Shown here one piece after another: positions 19,704 to 28,417 of a stretch of 64,000 nucleotides of DNA. A program made the position numbers and the translations under genes. Source of the stretch: Haloferax marisrubri (lineage in GTDB: Archaea; Halobacteriota; Halobacteria; Halobacteriales; Haloferacaceae); the NCBI RefSeq assembly GCF_001469875.2, contig NZ_LOPW02000004.1, positions 62,001 through 126,000 of the forward strand. The letters run 5' to 3'. Numbering within the stretch: the stretch's first letter is position 1; the number at the start of each line of letters is the position of its first letter. The notes below the pieces were generated by a model. It did no database searches, was not told the origin of the DNA, and saw only the letters and a list, made by a program, of their open reading frames with translations.

Positions 19704-20746
19704 AGGATGACCAGCTCCTCTTCTATTGCATCGGGGTCCAGCCCGGCTTCACGGCCGCGGGCGATGGCCCGGATGTTGTCCACCTCGCGCTCCTTGGCGA
19801 GGATGTACGAGACGATTGGCGTGACAGAAAGCGGGAACACGTAACCGAGCGTGTCCGCGTACTCCAAGAGCGCCGCGTCGAGGGCGCGCTCGAAGCCGAT
19901 GAGGCTGTCTGCCTCTTCGAGGTCCGAAAGGGCCGTCGAGAGGCGGTCGCCGTACCGGCTGTCACGAATCTTCGACACCAGCTCGTCCGGGCTGGTCGCC
20001 AGCGACGCGAGTTCCGACGCGCGGAACAGCGTGCCGCCCTCGATGAAGTAGTCGACGGGGTCGAGGTCGGCGCCGCTCCGTGCGATTCGGAGCGCGTTGC
20101 GGGCGTTTCGGAAGTCGATTTCGGCTTCGAGGAACTCGCGGTACTGCTTTGCCTCTTCGCCGACGACCAGGCCCTCGAGCAGTTGCTCGTAGAAGGCGCG
20201 GTCGACCGCGTTCTCCAGCGGGACGAGGACACCGACTTCCTCGTACTCCTCGTAGGCGGCCGCGAGGCCGTCTCCGAACATGGTGCCGGAGAGGATACTG
20301 ACGACTTCTTCCATCTCGCCTGCGTCGAGCAGTCGCGAGAAGAGTCGGTCGTCGAACTCGCCGGCGCGGATGAGGTCGGATTCGACCTCCTCACGGGATG
20401 CGCCGGAGTAGATACCGCGGATAATCGTCTTCACGTTCCACGCGTCGAACTTGCGGAGGTACCGCGCGATGAGGTCGTAGAGGCGGCCGTCTGCCCAGTC
20501 GAGGATATCGTTGAACTGCTTCGCCAGATTCTGGTTCAGCGCGTACTCGATGAGGTCGACGCCGGAAAAACGGCTGCCCAGCGCGTTGACCTCGGTCTCG
20601 TACTCCGATTCCTCCATGAACCGAGCGATTTCGGCCGGTCCCATGCGGACCAGTTTGCGGTACTCCTCGTCGCCGAACAGGGCACTACGTCGCGCTCGAA
20701 CGCGAGCGATGACGTATTCGGGATTCGAGCCGCCTGTAGTGCTCAT
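19700..20746 (-). CDS. atpC: A-type ATP synthase subunit C
   Basis: 348 residues. It links the central stalk to the membrane rotor ring (V-ATPase d-type). All-helical sequence with the family phrases YEYVIARVRARRSALF-like beginning (here NPEYVIARVRARRSALFGDE), WNVKTIIRGIYSGAS and YILAKEREVDNIRAIARGRE near the end. It overlaps atpE by four bases and atpF by four bases. Confidence 0.95.
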   Translation of the reverse strand: MSTTGGSNPEYVIARVRARRSALFGDEEYRKLVRMGPAEIARFMEESEYETEVNALGSRFSGVDLIEYALNQNLAKQFNDILDWADGRLYDLIARYLRKFDAWNVKTIIRGIYSGASREEVESDLIRAGEFDDRLFSRLLDAGEMEEVVSILSGTMFGDGLAAAYEEYEEVGVLVPLENAVDRAFYEQLLEGLVVGEEAKQYREFLEAEIDFRNARNALRIARSGADLDPVDYFIEGGTLFRASELASLATSPDELVSKIRDSRYGDRLSTALSDLEEADSLIGFERALDAALLEYADTLGYVFPLSVTPIVSYILAKEREVDNIRAIARGREAGLDPDAIEEELVIL

Positions 20747-21327
20747 TGGTCGTCGAACAGTCGCGCACTCACTTCCTTCAGGTTGTCCTCCCAGACTGTG
20801 TCGAGGACCGAGTCGAAGGTGTTGTTCACCCGGACGCGCGAGTTCGAGCCCTCGACCACGACGCCACCGAGGCAGTCGCGCTCGCCGGCGAACTCGTAGC
20901 CGTCGTAGTCTTCGAGGATGCTCGAAAGCAGGTCCTCGTCGGCGGCGCGGCCGTAGACGGAGACTTCGTCTTCGTCCTCGAACTCGACCGACGCCGCGTC
21001 GAGCAGCGAGCGGGTGAGCTCTTCGCGACGGTCGCCTTCCAGCTCGGCGAGTTCGCCTTCGACCTGCTCGCGGACGCGCTGGAGCACGTCACGACGGGCG
21101 CTGAGTCGAGCCTGCTTGGCTTCGAGCTTCGCGCTGGAGAGCGCCTGTTCGCGCTCTCGTTCGAGTTGTTGCTCGACGTCCGCCTTCCGCGATTCGAGGA
21201 GCTCTTCGGCATCGGCCTCGGCCTCGGCGACGATCTCGTCTGCCTGTTCCTGGCCGTCCTGCCTGATGTCCTCTGCGCGTGCGCGGGCTTCGTCTCGGAT
21301 GTCCTCAACGACGTTGTCCAAACTCAT
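20743..21327 (-). CDS. atpE: A-type ATP synthase subunit E (peripheral stalk)
   Basis: 194 residues. A long N-terminal Ala/Glu/Arg coiled coil (about 1-100) pairs with subunit H in the peripheral stalk. A globular C-terminal domain contains FAGERDCLGGVVVEGSN and the terminal LKEVSARLFDDQ. The layout matches archaeal AtpE. It is 21 bp downstream of atpK on the same strand. Confidence 0.94.
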   Translation of the reverse strand: MSLDNVVEDIRDEARARAEDIRQDGQEQADEIVAEAEADAEELLESRKADVEQQLEREREQALSSAKLEAKQARLSARRDVLQRVREQVEGELAELEGDRREELTRSLLDAASVEFEDEDEVSVYGRAADEDLLSSILEDYDGYEFAGERDCLGGVVVEGSNSRVRVNNTFDSVLDTVWEDNLKEVSARLFDDQ

Positions 21328-21348
21328 AATGGGAAAGAGAGGGGGTGC

Positions 21349-21606
21349 TTAGGCCGCGAAGACAACGACCAGTGCGAGGATAACGAGGGTCTCGGGGAGA
21401 ACCGTAAGGACCAGCCCGTTAACGAAGAGGTCCTCGTCTTCCGCGATGGCGCCCATCGCAGCGGAACCGATGCCACGCTCCGCGTAGCCTGCGGCGAAGG
21501 CGGCGATACCGACGGAGAGGGCCGCCGCAGCGTCGGCGGTGATAGCGGGCGAGGAAGCGGCTTCACTCTGCAGTGCAGTCATGAGGGGTTCGATTGCTTC
21601 AATCAT
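21349..21606 (-). CDS. atpK: A-type ATP synthase proteolipid subunit K
   Basis: 85 residues, two transmembrane helices forming the rotor ring. The second helix holds the ion-carrying glutamate E72 in NGLVLTVLPETLVILALVV. The first helix carries glycine spacing ALSVGIAAFAAGYAERGIGS. The start at 21606 (MIEAIEPLMT) is chosen over an in-frame extension that would read through promoter-like DNA. The upstream 175 bp separates it from atpI and contains a T-run and a box A, so a second promoter for atpK-E-C-F-A-B is likely. Confidence 0.93.
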   Translation of the reverse strand: MIEAIEPLMTALQSEAASSPAITADAAAALSVGIAAFAAGYAERGIGSAAMGAIAEDEDLFVNGLVLTVLPETLVILALVVVFAA

Positions 21607-21665
21607 TGTGTGTTCCTGAGTACCGGATTGTCGTCTCCGAACGTCTGCATGTGGCGTCAGCCGTA

Positions 21666-21673
21666 TCATAAAG
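21666..21673 (-). promoter_or_regulatory. Candidate internal promoter box A before atpK
   Basis: Minus-strand TTTATGAT lies about 60 bp upstream of the atpK ATG, in the only sizeable gap of the atpH-B run. A start site about 25 bp downstream would leave a short leader. This would allow extra transcription of the rotor-ring gene, which is needed in multiple copies per complex. Confidence 0.45.
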
Positions 21674-21758
21674 GTTCCCAAAACGTCTGGAGCGGTCTAT
21701 CTACGACGGCGGAATCGTCGCCATTCCAAAAAGCAGTCGCTCCCAGCGGACAAAACTC

Positions 21759-21764
21759 AAAAAA
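21759..21764 (-). terminator. T6 run after atpI
   Basis: Six T on the minus strand, embedded in TCTTTTTTGAGTTTTG about 17 bp beyond the atpI stop. It is consistent with partial or full termination after atpH-I, upstream of the candidate atpK promoter. Confidence 0.45.
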
Positions 21765-21780
21765 GATTCGATTGTGAGGG

Positions 21781-23991
21781 TTAGTCTTCGGTCGTGAACT
21801 CGCGGTCGTACCCGAACGGGTTGTACTCGCGGCCGCCGCCCTCGAAGAACTTGTTGAAGAACTCGACGTACTCGAGACGCACGGCCTGCAGGCCGGCGCT
21901 CGTGACGCCGAGCGCGAGGACGACGAGGTGACCAACGACGAGGACGAGCAGTCCGCCCACGACGCCCGCGGCACCCGTGTGGAAGATGCCGCCGAACAGG
22001 ACTTCGGTCACTTCGTAGCCGTGGTAGCTCAGCGTTTCACCCGCGCCGAGCGCCGACACGGCGGCGGCGTCGGGCATCCCGCCGAGGCCGAAGTGCCAGC
22101 CGCCGTGGTCGTCGACGTACACGCCGAAGACGAGCAGGTTGACGGCGAACGCCATCGACGCCTTCGCGATGAGGACCGCGCCGAGACGCGTGTACGACAG
22201 GACGTTCGAAAGCGGGGCGGCGAACTCGACGAGTTCGGCCAGTTCGGCCATCCCGAGGAGCACCGCGCCGAGGATGTACATCCCGAACCCGATCCAGCCG
22301 ACGGTGAACGAGAAGCCGGAGAAGCCGAGCGGGATGAGTCCGTCAGCCGCGAACGTGGTGAACAGGAACTCCGGCGGCACGCCACCGAGCGCGTCGCTGA
22401 AGATCCAGATCCACAGGCCGTTCAGCATGAGGATCCACGAGCCGCTTTCGAGGACTGCGTCCTTCGCACCGTGGAGTTCGTAGTTCTCGAAGAAGTCGAG
22501 GATGTACCCCACGTTGACGTGGAAGATACCGACGGCGACGCTCACGGTGAGCCAACCGAGGGCCCACTCAGAGGTGGCCGGCGACAGTCCCTTCTCGATA
22601 GGCGGGTGCGACATCCCGAGCACGCCTTCCCAGAAGTACTCGGTGATGAGGTGGAAGCCGAATATCTCGCCGTAGAGGATGCCGAACAACGTCGTGAACA
22701 GCCCCGCGGCGATGGTGACGCCACCCATGCTCTTGAGCGCACCGTCGTCGAACTTCGAGTAGAGGAAGAAGCCGATGGCGGTGTAGATGACACCGTACCC
22801 GAGGTCACCGATCATGAACCCGAAGAACGTCGGGAACGTCAGGAACAGGATGATGGTCGGGTCGAACTCGTAGTAGCTCGGGCGGTTGACCGCCTGCACG
22901 AGGATTTCGAACGGCTTGACTGCGCCGCTGTTCTTCTGGACGACCGGCGGGTCGTCGCTGGACATCGAGACCGTTCCGCCGTCGGTGGCGGCGGCCGTGC
23001 CGCCGGTCTCGGCGACGTCTTCGCGCGCGTGGTCGTGCCCGTCACGCGAGAACTCGGCGCGTTCGAGTTCTTCGACGGCGACGTGCTCGCCGACCTCGTC
23101 TTTGAGCGTGCTCGCGAACGTGTTGTAGCGCTCGGTCGGAATCCAGCCCTCGGCGACGAAGGCGTTCTCCGTCGTCGCGAACGAAAGCGGCGCTTCCGTC
23201 TTCTGGACGTCGATTGCGAGTCGCTCCTCGGCCGCGAGGAGGAACTCGCCCTCCTCGACGGCGATGTCGTGAAGCTCGGACTCGACGGTATCGAGCTTCG
23301 ACTCGATTTCGCGCTTCTGCTGTTCAAGGTCGCGGATGTGCTCTTCGGGGCTTCCCGAGGCGTCCGGGACTTCGAGCGTGGCGAACTCGACACCGACCAG
23401 CGCGTCGGCGAGCGCCATCTCGTCCGCGCCGTCGACCGGCCGGCCGAAGATGGCGTGCGTGCGCTCGCCCGAGAAGATCTCGTAGGCGTTGATGTCGTCG
23501 GCGTCGACGACAGCGCGCTCGACGGGGTCGACCTTCCCCTGTCCGACGACGACCTGCAGGGTCTCGTACCCCGAAAGCAGGTCGAGGTCGAGTCCGAGGT
23601 CGACGAACGGCTCCATCGCGTCGATTTCTTCGTCCACCGCGCGGAGCTCGTTTTCGAGCTCGGAGCGGCGGTCGTCCAGTTCATTGACTTCGGCTCGAAT
23701 CTCTTCGAGGGGCTCGCCGAGCGCGTCGTCGGGGACGATGCGCTGCCGGCCGGAGTCGGTGTCTTCGACCTCGAGGATGCTCTTGAGCGAGCGGACGGTG
23801 ACGAGCTTGTCGGACGCGCTCTCGGCGCCTTCGATGGGCGACCCCGTCTCGAATCCGAACTCCTCCTGCCACGAGCCGTCGTATTCGGTGACGTGCAGCA
23901 GTCGGAGGTCGTGGACAGCCTCGATGACCTCGGGCATGACGCCCTTGGAACCGGTCACCGAGACCTTGCTCATCTGCTCAGGTCTGAGCAT
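21781..23991 (-). CDS. atpI: A-type ATP synthase subunit I (membrane stator a-subunit)
   Basis: 736 residues. The N-terminal cytoplasmic half (about 1-370) has helical stalk-binding segments and an acidic linker with the haloarchaeal insert SMSSDDPPVV. The C-terminal half has about seven or eight membrane helices, including NVLSYTRLGAVLIAKASMAF with the conserved arginine of the proton half-channels, and FVEFFNKFFEGGGREY-like ending (YVEFFNKFFEGGG). The start MLRPEQMSKVSVTGSK at 23991 gives the common haloarchaeal beginning and overlaps atpH by 14 bases. An alternative ATG at 23973 would leave a 4-bp gap instead. Confidence 0.94.
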   Translation of the reverse strand: MLRPEQMSKVSVTGSKGVMPEVIEAVHDLRLLHVTEYDGSWQEEFGFETGSPIEGAESASDKLVTVRSLKSILEVEDTDSGRQRIVPDDALGEPLEEIRAEVNELDDRRSELENELRAVDEEIDAMEPFVDLGLDLDLLSGYETLQVVVGQGKVDPVERAVVDADDINAYEIFSGERTHAIFGRPVDGADEMALADALVGVEFATLEVPDASGSPEEHIRDLEQQKREIESKLDTVESELHDIAVEEGEFLLAAEERLAIDVQKTEAPLSFATTENAFVAEGWIPTERYNTFASTLKDEVGEHVAVEELERAEFSRDGHDHAREDVAETGGTAAATDGGTVSMSSDDPPVVQKNSGAVKPFEILVQAVNRPSYYEFDPTIILFLTFPTFFGFMIGDLGYGVIYTAIGFFLYSKFDDGALKSMGGVTIAAGLFTTLFGILYGEIFGFHLITEYFWEGVLGMSHPPIEKGLSPATSEWALGWLTVSVAVGIFHVNVGYILDFFENYELHGAKDAVLESGSWILMLNGLWIWIFSDALGGVPPEFLFTTFAADGLIPLGFSGFSFTVGWIGFGMYILGAVLLGMAELAELVEFAAPLSNVLSYTRLGAVLIAKASMAFAVNLLVFGVYVDDHGGWHFGLGGMPDAAAVSALGAGETLSYHGYEVTEVLFGGIFHTGAAGVVGGLLVLVVGHLVVLALGVTSAGLQAVRLEYVEFFNKFFEGGGREYNPFGYDREFTTED

Positions 23992-24310
23992 CAACCGCCT
24001 CCTCGAATTTGCCGATGGCGAATTCGACCGCGTCGTCGATGTGGTCTTCCGCCTCGGCAACCAATTCGTCGCGGGCGTCCTCGCCTTCTTCGAGGATGCG
24101 TTCCCGCTCCGACTCTATGTCCGCGCGTCCCTCCTGTAGACGCTCGGATTCGAGCTCTGCGGCCTCTTCTTCGGCCTCGGAGCGAATCTCATCGGCTTCG
24201 CGACGCGCCTCCGCGACGAGCTCCTCACGTTTGGCCTCGGCCTCTTCAACGATGTCGTCGGCCTCCTGCTCGGCCGTTTTGATTCGTTCGAGAACCTCTT
24301 GTCTCGGCAT
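23978..24310 (-). CDS. atpH: A-type ATP synthase subunit H (peripheral stalk)
   Basis: 110 residues, almost entirely an acidic coiled coil (MPRQEVLERIKTAEQEADDI onward, rich in Glu, Ala and Arg with heptad spacing) ending in a short helix IGKFEEAVDAQT. This is the normal form of the H subunit, which pairs with E in the peripheral stalk. First gene of the atp operon, start at 24310. A box A read on the minus strand lies 31-39 bp upstream, giving a very short leader. Confidence 0.9.
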   Translation of the reverse strand: MPRQEVLERIKTAEQEADDIVEEAEAKREELVAEARREADEIRSEAEEEAAELESERLQEGRADIESERERILEEGEDARDELVAEAEDHIDDAVEFAIGKFEEAVDAQT

Positions 24311-24340
24311 ACTCGTATCACAGGAACGTTGCACAAGCGC

Positions 24341-24349
24341 TGTATAAGG
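24341..24349 (-). promoter_or_regulatory. Main atp operon promoter box A
   Basis: Minus-strand CCTTATACA, 31-39 bp before the atpH ATG, is a good haloarchaeal box A. It is the only strong TATA-like element in the 155-bp divergent region on this strand. Confidence 0.55.
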
Positions 24350-24465
24350 TGTTTGCGGAAAGTCTGTGACAGACGCCCGCGAAACACGGGGTCGAACCCC
24401 CTTCGAACGCCGACCAGCGCGGCGAATCCGCACCGTTATCATCGGTGAGTCCTAATCCCGGCGCG

Positions 24466-25089
24466 ATGGGAGTCCTCGAAAACAAAGCGCGGGCCCGCCT
24501 GTTCTACAAGTACCTCTCGAAGGTGTACGACCGGGTGAACCCGTTCATCTGGAACGAGGAGATGCGCGACGAGGCGCTGGAGATGCTCGACATCCAGCAG
24601 GGCGACCGCGTCCTCGACGTGGGCTGTGGCACCGGCTTCGGAACCGAGGGACTGCTCCGCTACACCGACGACGTCCACGGCCTCGACCAGAGCATCCACC
24701 AGATGCAGAAGGCGTGGGAGAAGTTCGGCAAGAACGACGAGGTCCGGTTCTACCGCGGGGACGCGGAGCGGCTCCCCTTCGCCGACGACTCCTTCGACGT
24801 CATCTGGTCGTCCGGCTCCATCGAGTACTGGCCGAACCCGGTCACCGCGCTCGAGGAGTTCCGCCGCGTCGTCAAGCCCGGGAGCAAGGTGCTCGTCGTC
24901 GGCCCCGACGACCCGAAATCCGGCGTTTTCCAGAAACTGGCCGACGCCATCATGCTGTTCTACGACGAGGAGGAGGCCGACCGGATGTTCGAGGCCGCCG
25001 GCTTCGTCGACATCGAACACCACATCCTCCAGCGCCAACCCGGCAGTCCGCGGGCCATCGTGACCATCGCGCGCGCACCCGAGGAATAA
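24466..25089 (+). CDS. Class I SAM-dependent methyltransferase (UbiE/MenG-like)
   Basis: 207 residues. SAM-binding motif I is DVGCGTGFG (51-59), the acidic strand-2 end is HGLDQS, motif II-like GDAERLPFADDSFDVIW is at 98-114, followed by SSGSIEYWPNP. After a short membrane-associated-looking helix (KLADAIMLFYDEEEADRMF) it ends in a strand. The N-terminal RARLFYKYLSKVYDRVNPFI is very like quinone methyltransferases, so menaquinone methylation is a reasonable guess, not proven. The ATG at 24466 was chosen over a GTG at 24445 because a TTATC box A lies about 30 bp before it. Confidence 0.82.
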   Translation: MGVLENKARARLFYKYLSKVYDRVNPFIWNEEMRDEALEMLDIQQGDRVLDVGCGTGFGTEGLLRYTDDVHGLDQSIHQMQKAWEKFGKNDEVRFYRGDAERLPFADDSFDVIWSSGSIEYWPNPVTALEEFRRVVKPGSKVLVVGPDDPKSGVFQKLADAIMLFYDEEEADRMFEAAGFVDIEHHILQRQPGSPRAIVTIARAPEE

Positions 25090-25158
25090 ACTCAACCGGC
25101 GCGTTCGACTCACACCCGACCAGCGCGTTCGACTCGGACGCTCGTTTTCGCCGCCGAC

Positions 25159-25641
25159 TCACGACGCCTTCGCTTCGAGCGCCGCGACCGGCGTGTCGCC
25201 GTCGAAGACGCGGACGGTCACCGTCGCGCCCGGTTCGATGTCGGGGTCGTTCGTCCCCGCGAGTTCGAGCGTCGCCGTCTCACCGACGGTCCAGCGGGCG
25301 TCGGCCGCGGCGTTGAACGGGCCGGTCGGCCCCGGCCGGAACCCGCTGGCCGAGAAGAACGGGACCGGCGGCTGGTGCGCGAGCGGCTCCCCGTCCACGG
25401 AGATTCGAATCGCGAGCGAGTCCACGTCGAGCGGCGCGCCGCCCTCGTGAGTCAGCGACAGCGTGTCACCCGAGACCCCGAGCGACAGGGCCGTCGGCCG
25501 AGTCGGCGTCGGCGAGGAGTCGGCCGCGTCGAACGCCGCCGCGCCGACGGCGGCCGCGACGACGACGACGAGACCGATGAGGAGCACGCTCCCGAGGAGC
25601 ACGGACGAGCCGCGGGTCGCGCGGCGAAACTGGCGAGGCAT
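25159..25641 (-). CDS. Type IV pilin-like secreted protein (archaellin/pilin N-terminal domain)
   Basis: 160 residues. A positively charged N-terminus (MPRQFRRATRGSS) precedes a hydrophobic helix VLLGSVLLIGLVVVVAAAVG, like class III prepilin signals cleaved by PibD before the helix. The rest is a beta-rich domain with VTVRVFDGDTPVAAL at the end, as in the pilin-N-domain proteins of haloarchaea (DUF1628-type). The canonical SPVIG segment is replaced by SSVLLG, so it is a divergent member. It lies 39 bp downstream of the DUF7096-like gene on the same strand, so the two may be one surface-protein operon. Confidence 0.7.
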   Translation of the reverse strand: MPRQFRRATRGSSVLLGSVLLIGLVVVVAAAVGAAAFDAADSSPTPTRPTALSLGVSGDTLSLTHEGGAPLDVDSLAIRISVDGEPLAHQPPVPFFSASGFRPGPTGPFNAAADARWTVGETATLELAGTNDPDIEPGATVTVRVFDGDTPVAALEAKAS

Positions 25642-25680
25642 CGAGACGGGGTGGCCCCGTCATCGGATAAGAAGCTCCGG

Positions 25681-27045
25681 TCAGACGACTGCCGGTGCGC
25701 CGGCGGGCGAGCCCTGCGCGACCGCCGAGATGGAACTAGTCGAGTCGGTCGGTGTCGACGTTCCCATCGCGGACGTGTCGTTCTCCGCGGTCGCGTTCGT
25801 CACGAGGTCGGGTATCGGCGTCGGCGAGGTCGTGAGCACGACCGCCGAGTTGCCCCTGATGACCGTGATGGTGTAGGGCGACGACGGCGAGACGGTCCAG
25901 AGCGTCCCGTCAGCGCCGGTGTGACCGAGGAGCGTACTCTCTTGGCTGGCTTCGAGTCCGATGGTGACGTTCGCGTCCACCGGCGCGTCCGACTCGGTCT
26001 CGTTCAGCTGGATTCGAAGCGGTCCGCCGGGGTAGGTCCGGTTGACCGTGAGCCTGAGACCGTCTTTGATTTCGGTGGCCGCGGTGCCGGTCGAAATCGA
26101 CCCGAGCGGGCGCGACTGGGACTCCTTGAACACCTGTCCGCTCCCGGCGTCGACGTAGGCCGTCAGCTGACCGTTGTTGTAGTTGATTCGCACGCGGTGG
26201 CTGTCGCCGGCGCTGATGACGTTGGTGCCGTTCTGCGCGGCGCGGCTCGAGTAGATTATCGGGTAGTTGTTCGCGACGATGTCGAGGGCCTCCTCGTAGG
26301 TGACCGAGCTCTGGTCGCGGTCGCGCAGGTCCGCGCGGAACGACTCGCGGACGTACTCGCCGTCGGCGACGACGCTGAGGACGACGCCGGACTCGCTCGT
26401 CCGCACCGAAAAGCGGGCCGCCTCGGACTGCCCGGTCATGACCGAGACGACGTGTCTCCGAACGGGGCCGGTGAACGTGTCGAGTTCGCGTTCGAGCGCC
26501 GCGAGCCGACCGGAGTTAATCGAGAAGTCCGGCGTCTCCGTCGCGAGTTCGTGGAGCGCGACGCGACGCTCGTTGAGCCCCCGCGCCTCGGCGTCGATGC
26601 GGGCGAGTCTCACGAGGAGTTCGCGTGCGGTGAGTTCGCCCGCGTTGAACTGTTCGATGGCGGTGCGTTGCGTGCTCTGGAGCGCAATCGCGCGCTGCTC
26701 GATGCTGTTTATCTCGTCGAGGATGAGCTGTTGCCGGGTGCTGTCGTCGGCGGCGGACTCGATGCGCTCGATGGACGCGCCCGTCTGAATCTGTCCGCCG
26801 GCCTGGAGGGCGGCGAAGTCGAGAGACGGGCCGAGGTCGACGTGGTGGGGTTCGACCGTCGCCTGAACCAGCTCCGACGACGGGATGTCGAGGACGTGAA
26901 TCGTCCCGTTGGACGGCGACTGTACCTGCGCGGGGTCCGCCTGGTCGAGCGCGGCCGCTTGGGTCGAGCCGTCGACGGGACCGACCGCGCCGAGGACCGG
27001 CGACGCCACGAGGAGCATGACGACGACGAGCGGGAGGGCCTTCAT
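25681..27045 (-). CDS. Secreted, coiled-coil surface protein (DUF7096-like)
   Basis: 454 residues. A signal peptide (MKALPLVVVMLLVASPVLGA) precedes an N-terminal helical part with a coiled coil around residues 120-200 (ESAADDSTRQQLILDEINSI, then LARIDAEARGLNERR), and two beta-rich domains (about 240-410), the middle one reminiscent of PepSY-like repeats (SSVTYEEALDIVANNYP). A Ser/Thr-rich tail with several N-glycosylation sequons (NRT, NET, NVT, NAT, NDT) ends it. No C-terminal anchor is obvious. The start at 27045 gives the signal peptide; upstream codons were rejected. Divergent from the membrane HTH gene. Confidence 0.72.
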   Translation of the reverse strand: MKALPLVVVMLLVASPVLGAVGPVDGSTQAAALDQADPAQVQSPSNGTIHVLDIPSSELVQATVEPHHVDLGPSLDFAALQAGGQIQTGASIERIESAADDSTRQQLILDEINSIEQRAIALQSTQRTAIEQFNAGELTARELLVRLARIDAEARGLNERRVALHELATETPDFSINSGRLAALERELDTFTGPVRRHVVSVMTGQSEAARFSVRTSESGVVLSVVADGEYVRESFRADLRDRDQSSVTYEEALDIVANNYPIIYSSRAAQNGTNVISAGDSHRVRINYNNGQLTAYVDAGSGQVFKESQSRPLGSISTGTAATEIKDGLRLTVNRTYPGGPLRIQLNETESDAPVDANVTIGLEASQESTLLGHTGADGTLWTVSPSSPYTITVIRGNSAVVLTTSPTPIPDLVTNATAENDTSAMGTSTPTDSTSSISAVAQGSPAGAPAVV

Positions 27046-27190
27046 CGCCGTGAGGGTACACGTCGCCGGTACTAAAATGACCCTCTTGGCGGCGTCGGCG
27101 CGGGGAAGCGCCGAGAGCGCACGTCGGCGACGTATGACGCTGTTGAGTCGATGGAAAGCGTTTTCATCGCCCGATGAAACGGATTTACGT

Positions 27191-28348
27191 ATGCGGAGCG
27201 CCGCCCTCATCGTTGCCCTCCTCACCATCGTCTCCGGCGTCGCAGTCCCGGCGGCGGCCACAGACATGACTGCGGTTAGCGCTCACGGCGTCGACGCGAC
27301 AGTCGGCGATTCCGGATTCGACTCGCCTACCGACGCGACCGCCGCCCTCGGTCACGCGCCGCTCGTCGCCCAGCAGTCGAGTCTCGAACGGTCGCCGCAG
27401 ACGGAGATATCGATTCGCGTACGCGCCGACCGCTCGGCGGACTGGCGCATCGAGATGCGCTACGAACTCGAGACGCGAAACGAGACCGCGGCGTTCGAGG
27501 AGTTCGCACAGGAGTACGAACAGGGGACCACCGACGTCGGCCCCGACGTCGCCTTCTTTCAGCGCGTCAGTCAGACGGCCGCCGACCAGACCGGGCGGTC
27601 GATGACCGTCCGGAACGCGACGACGACGGGGTACGTCGAAAACGAGACCGGCGTCCTCGTGTTGACGTTCACGTGGACGGACTTCGCGGAACAGACCAGC
27701 GAGGGACTGCGCGTCGGTGACGCCTTCTCGGCCGGCAACGGCGAGACGTGGTTCACCTCCCTGCAGTCGAACCAGAACCTCACGATTCAGACGCCGCCGG
27801 GCTACGCCGTCAGCGACACGGACATCCCGCTCGAAAACAACGCCGTCGTCGCCGAGGGACCGCGGACCTTCGAGTCGGCGGATCAGTTGAGCGTGAGTTA
27901 CGTCTCCACGGGGCCGAACGGGACCATCCCGTGGACGCTCGTCGGCGGCGGTGCCGTCGTCCTCGTGGTGCTCGTGGCGGGCGTCGTCCTGTTCACCCGG
28001 CGTCGGCCGAGCGGGACGGAACCGACCGGAGCGTCGGTGACCTCCGAGCCGCGGCAGGAACCCGCGCCGGAGCCGACCGACGAGCCAGCGCCGGACGACG
28101 GCGACGACGAGGACTCCGACGACGACATCGACCTCGACTTACTCTCGGACGAAGAGCGGGTCGAACTCCTGTTGGAACGGAGCGGCGGGCGGATGAAGCA
28201 GGCGAACATCGTCAAGGAGACCGGCTGGTCCGATGCCAAGGTCTCGCAACTGCTGTCGGCGATGGCCGACGAGGGACGCGTCGAGAAACTGCGTCTCGGC
28301 CGCGAGAACCTCATCTCGCTCCCCGACGAGGACGAAGACGAGGAGTAA
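27191..28348 (+). CDS. Membrane-anchored winged-helix regulator with ectodomain (DUF7345/DUF7343-like)
   Basis: 385 residues. A signal peptide (1-23), a beta-rich extracellular domain with five N-glycosylation sequons (about 60-245), one membrane helix (250-269), an acidic Pro/Glu/Asp linker, and a cytoplasmic winged helix (320-378) with RMKQANIVKETGWSDAKVSQ and the wing KLRLGRENLISL. This is a one-component transmembrane regulator layout found repeatedly in haloarchaea. Ligand and targets are unknown. The divergent secreted protein across a 145-bp gap is an obvious candidate target or ligand partner. Confidence 0.8.
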   Translation: MRSAALIVALLTIVSGVAVPAAATDMTAVSAHGVDATVGDSGFDSPTDATAALGHAPLVAQQSSLERSPQTEISIRVRADRSADWRIEMRYELETRNETAAFEEFAQEYEQGTTDVGPDVAFFQRVSQTAADQTGRSMTVRNATTTGYVENETGVLVLTFTWTDFAEQTSEGLRVGDAFSAGNGETWFTSLQSNQNLTIQTPPGYAVSDTDIPLENNAVVAEGPRTFESADQLSVSYVSTGPNGTIPWTLVGGGAVVLVVLVAGVVLFTRRRPSGTEPTGASVTSEPRQEPAPEPTDEPAPDDGDDEDSDDDIDLDLLSDEERVELLLERSGGRMKQANIVKETGWSDAKVSQLLSAMADEGRVEKLRLGRENLISLPDEDEDEE

Positions 28349-28385
28349 TCGGGCGACGGCGTCGCCGACGGCCGCGGTGCGAAAA

Positions 28386-28394
28386 CGTTTATTC
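28386..28394 (+). promoter_or_regulatory. Box A of etfBA
   Basis: CGTTTATTC, centred about 28 bp before the etfB ATG, matches a haloarchaeal box A and would give a leaderless etfBA mRNA. Confidence 0.5.
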
Positions 28395-28417
28395 TCCCCC
28401 GTCGGTAGTGAACGTTG

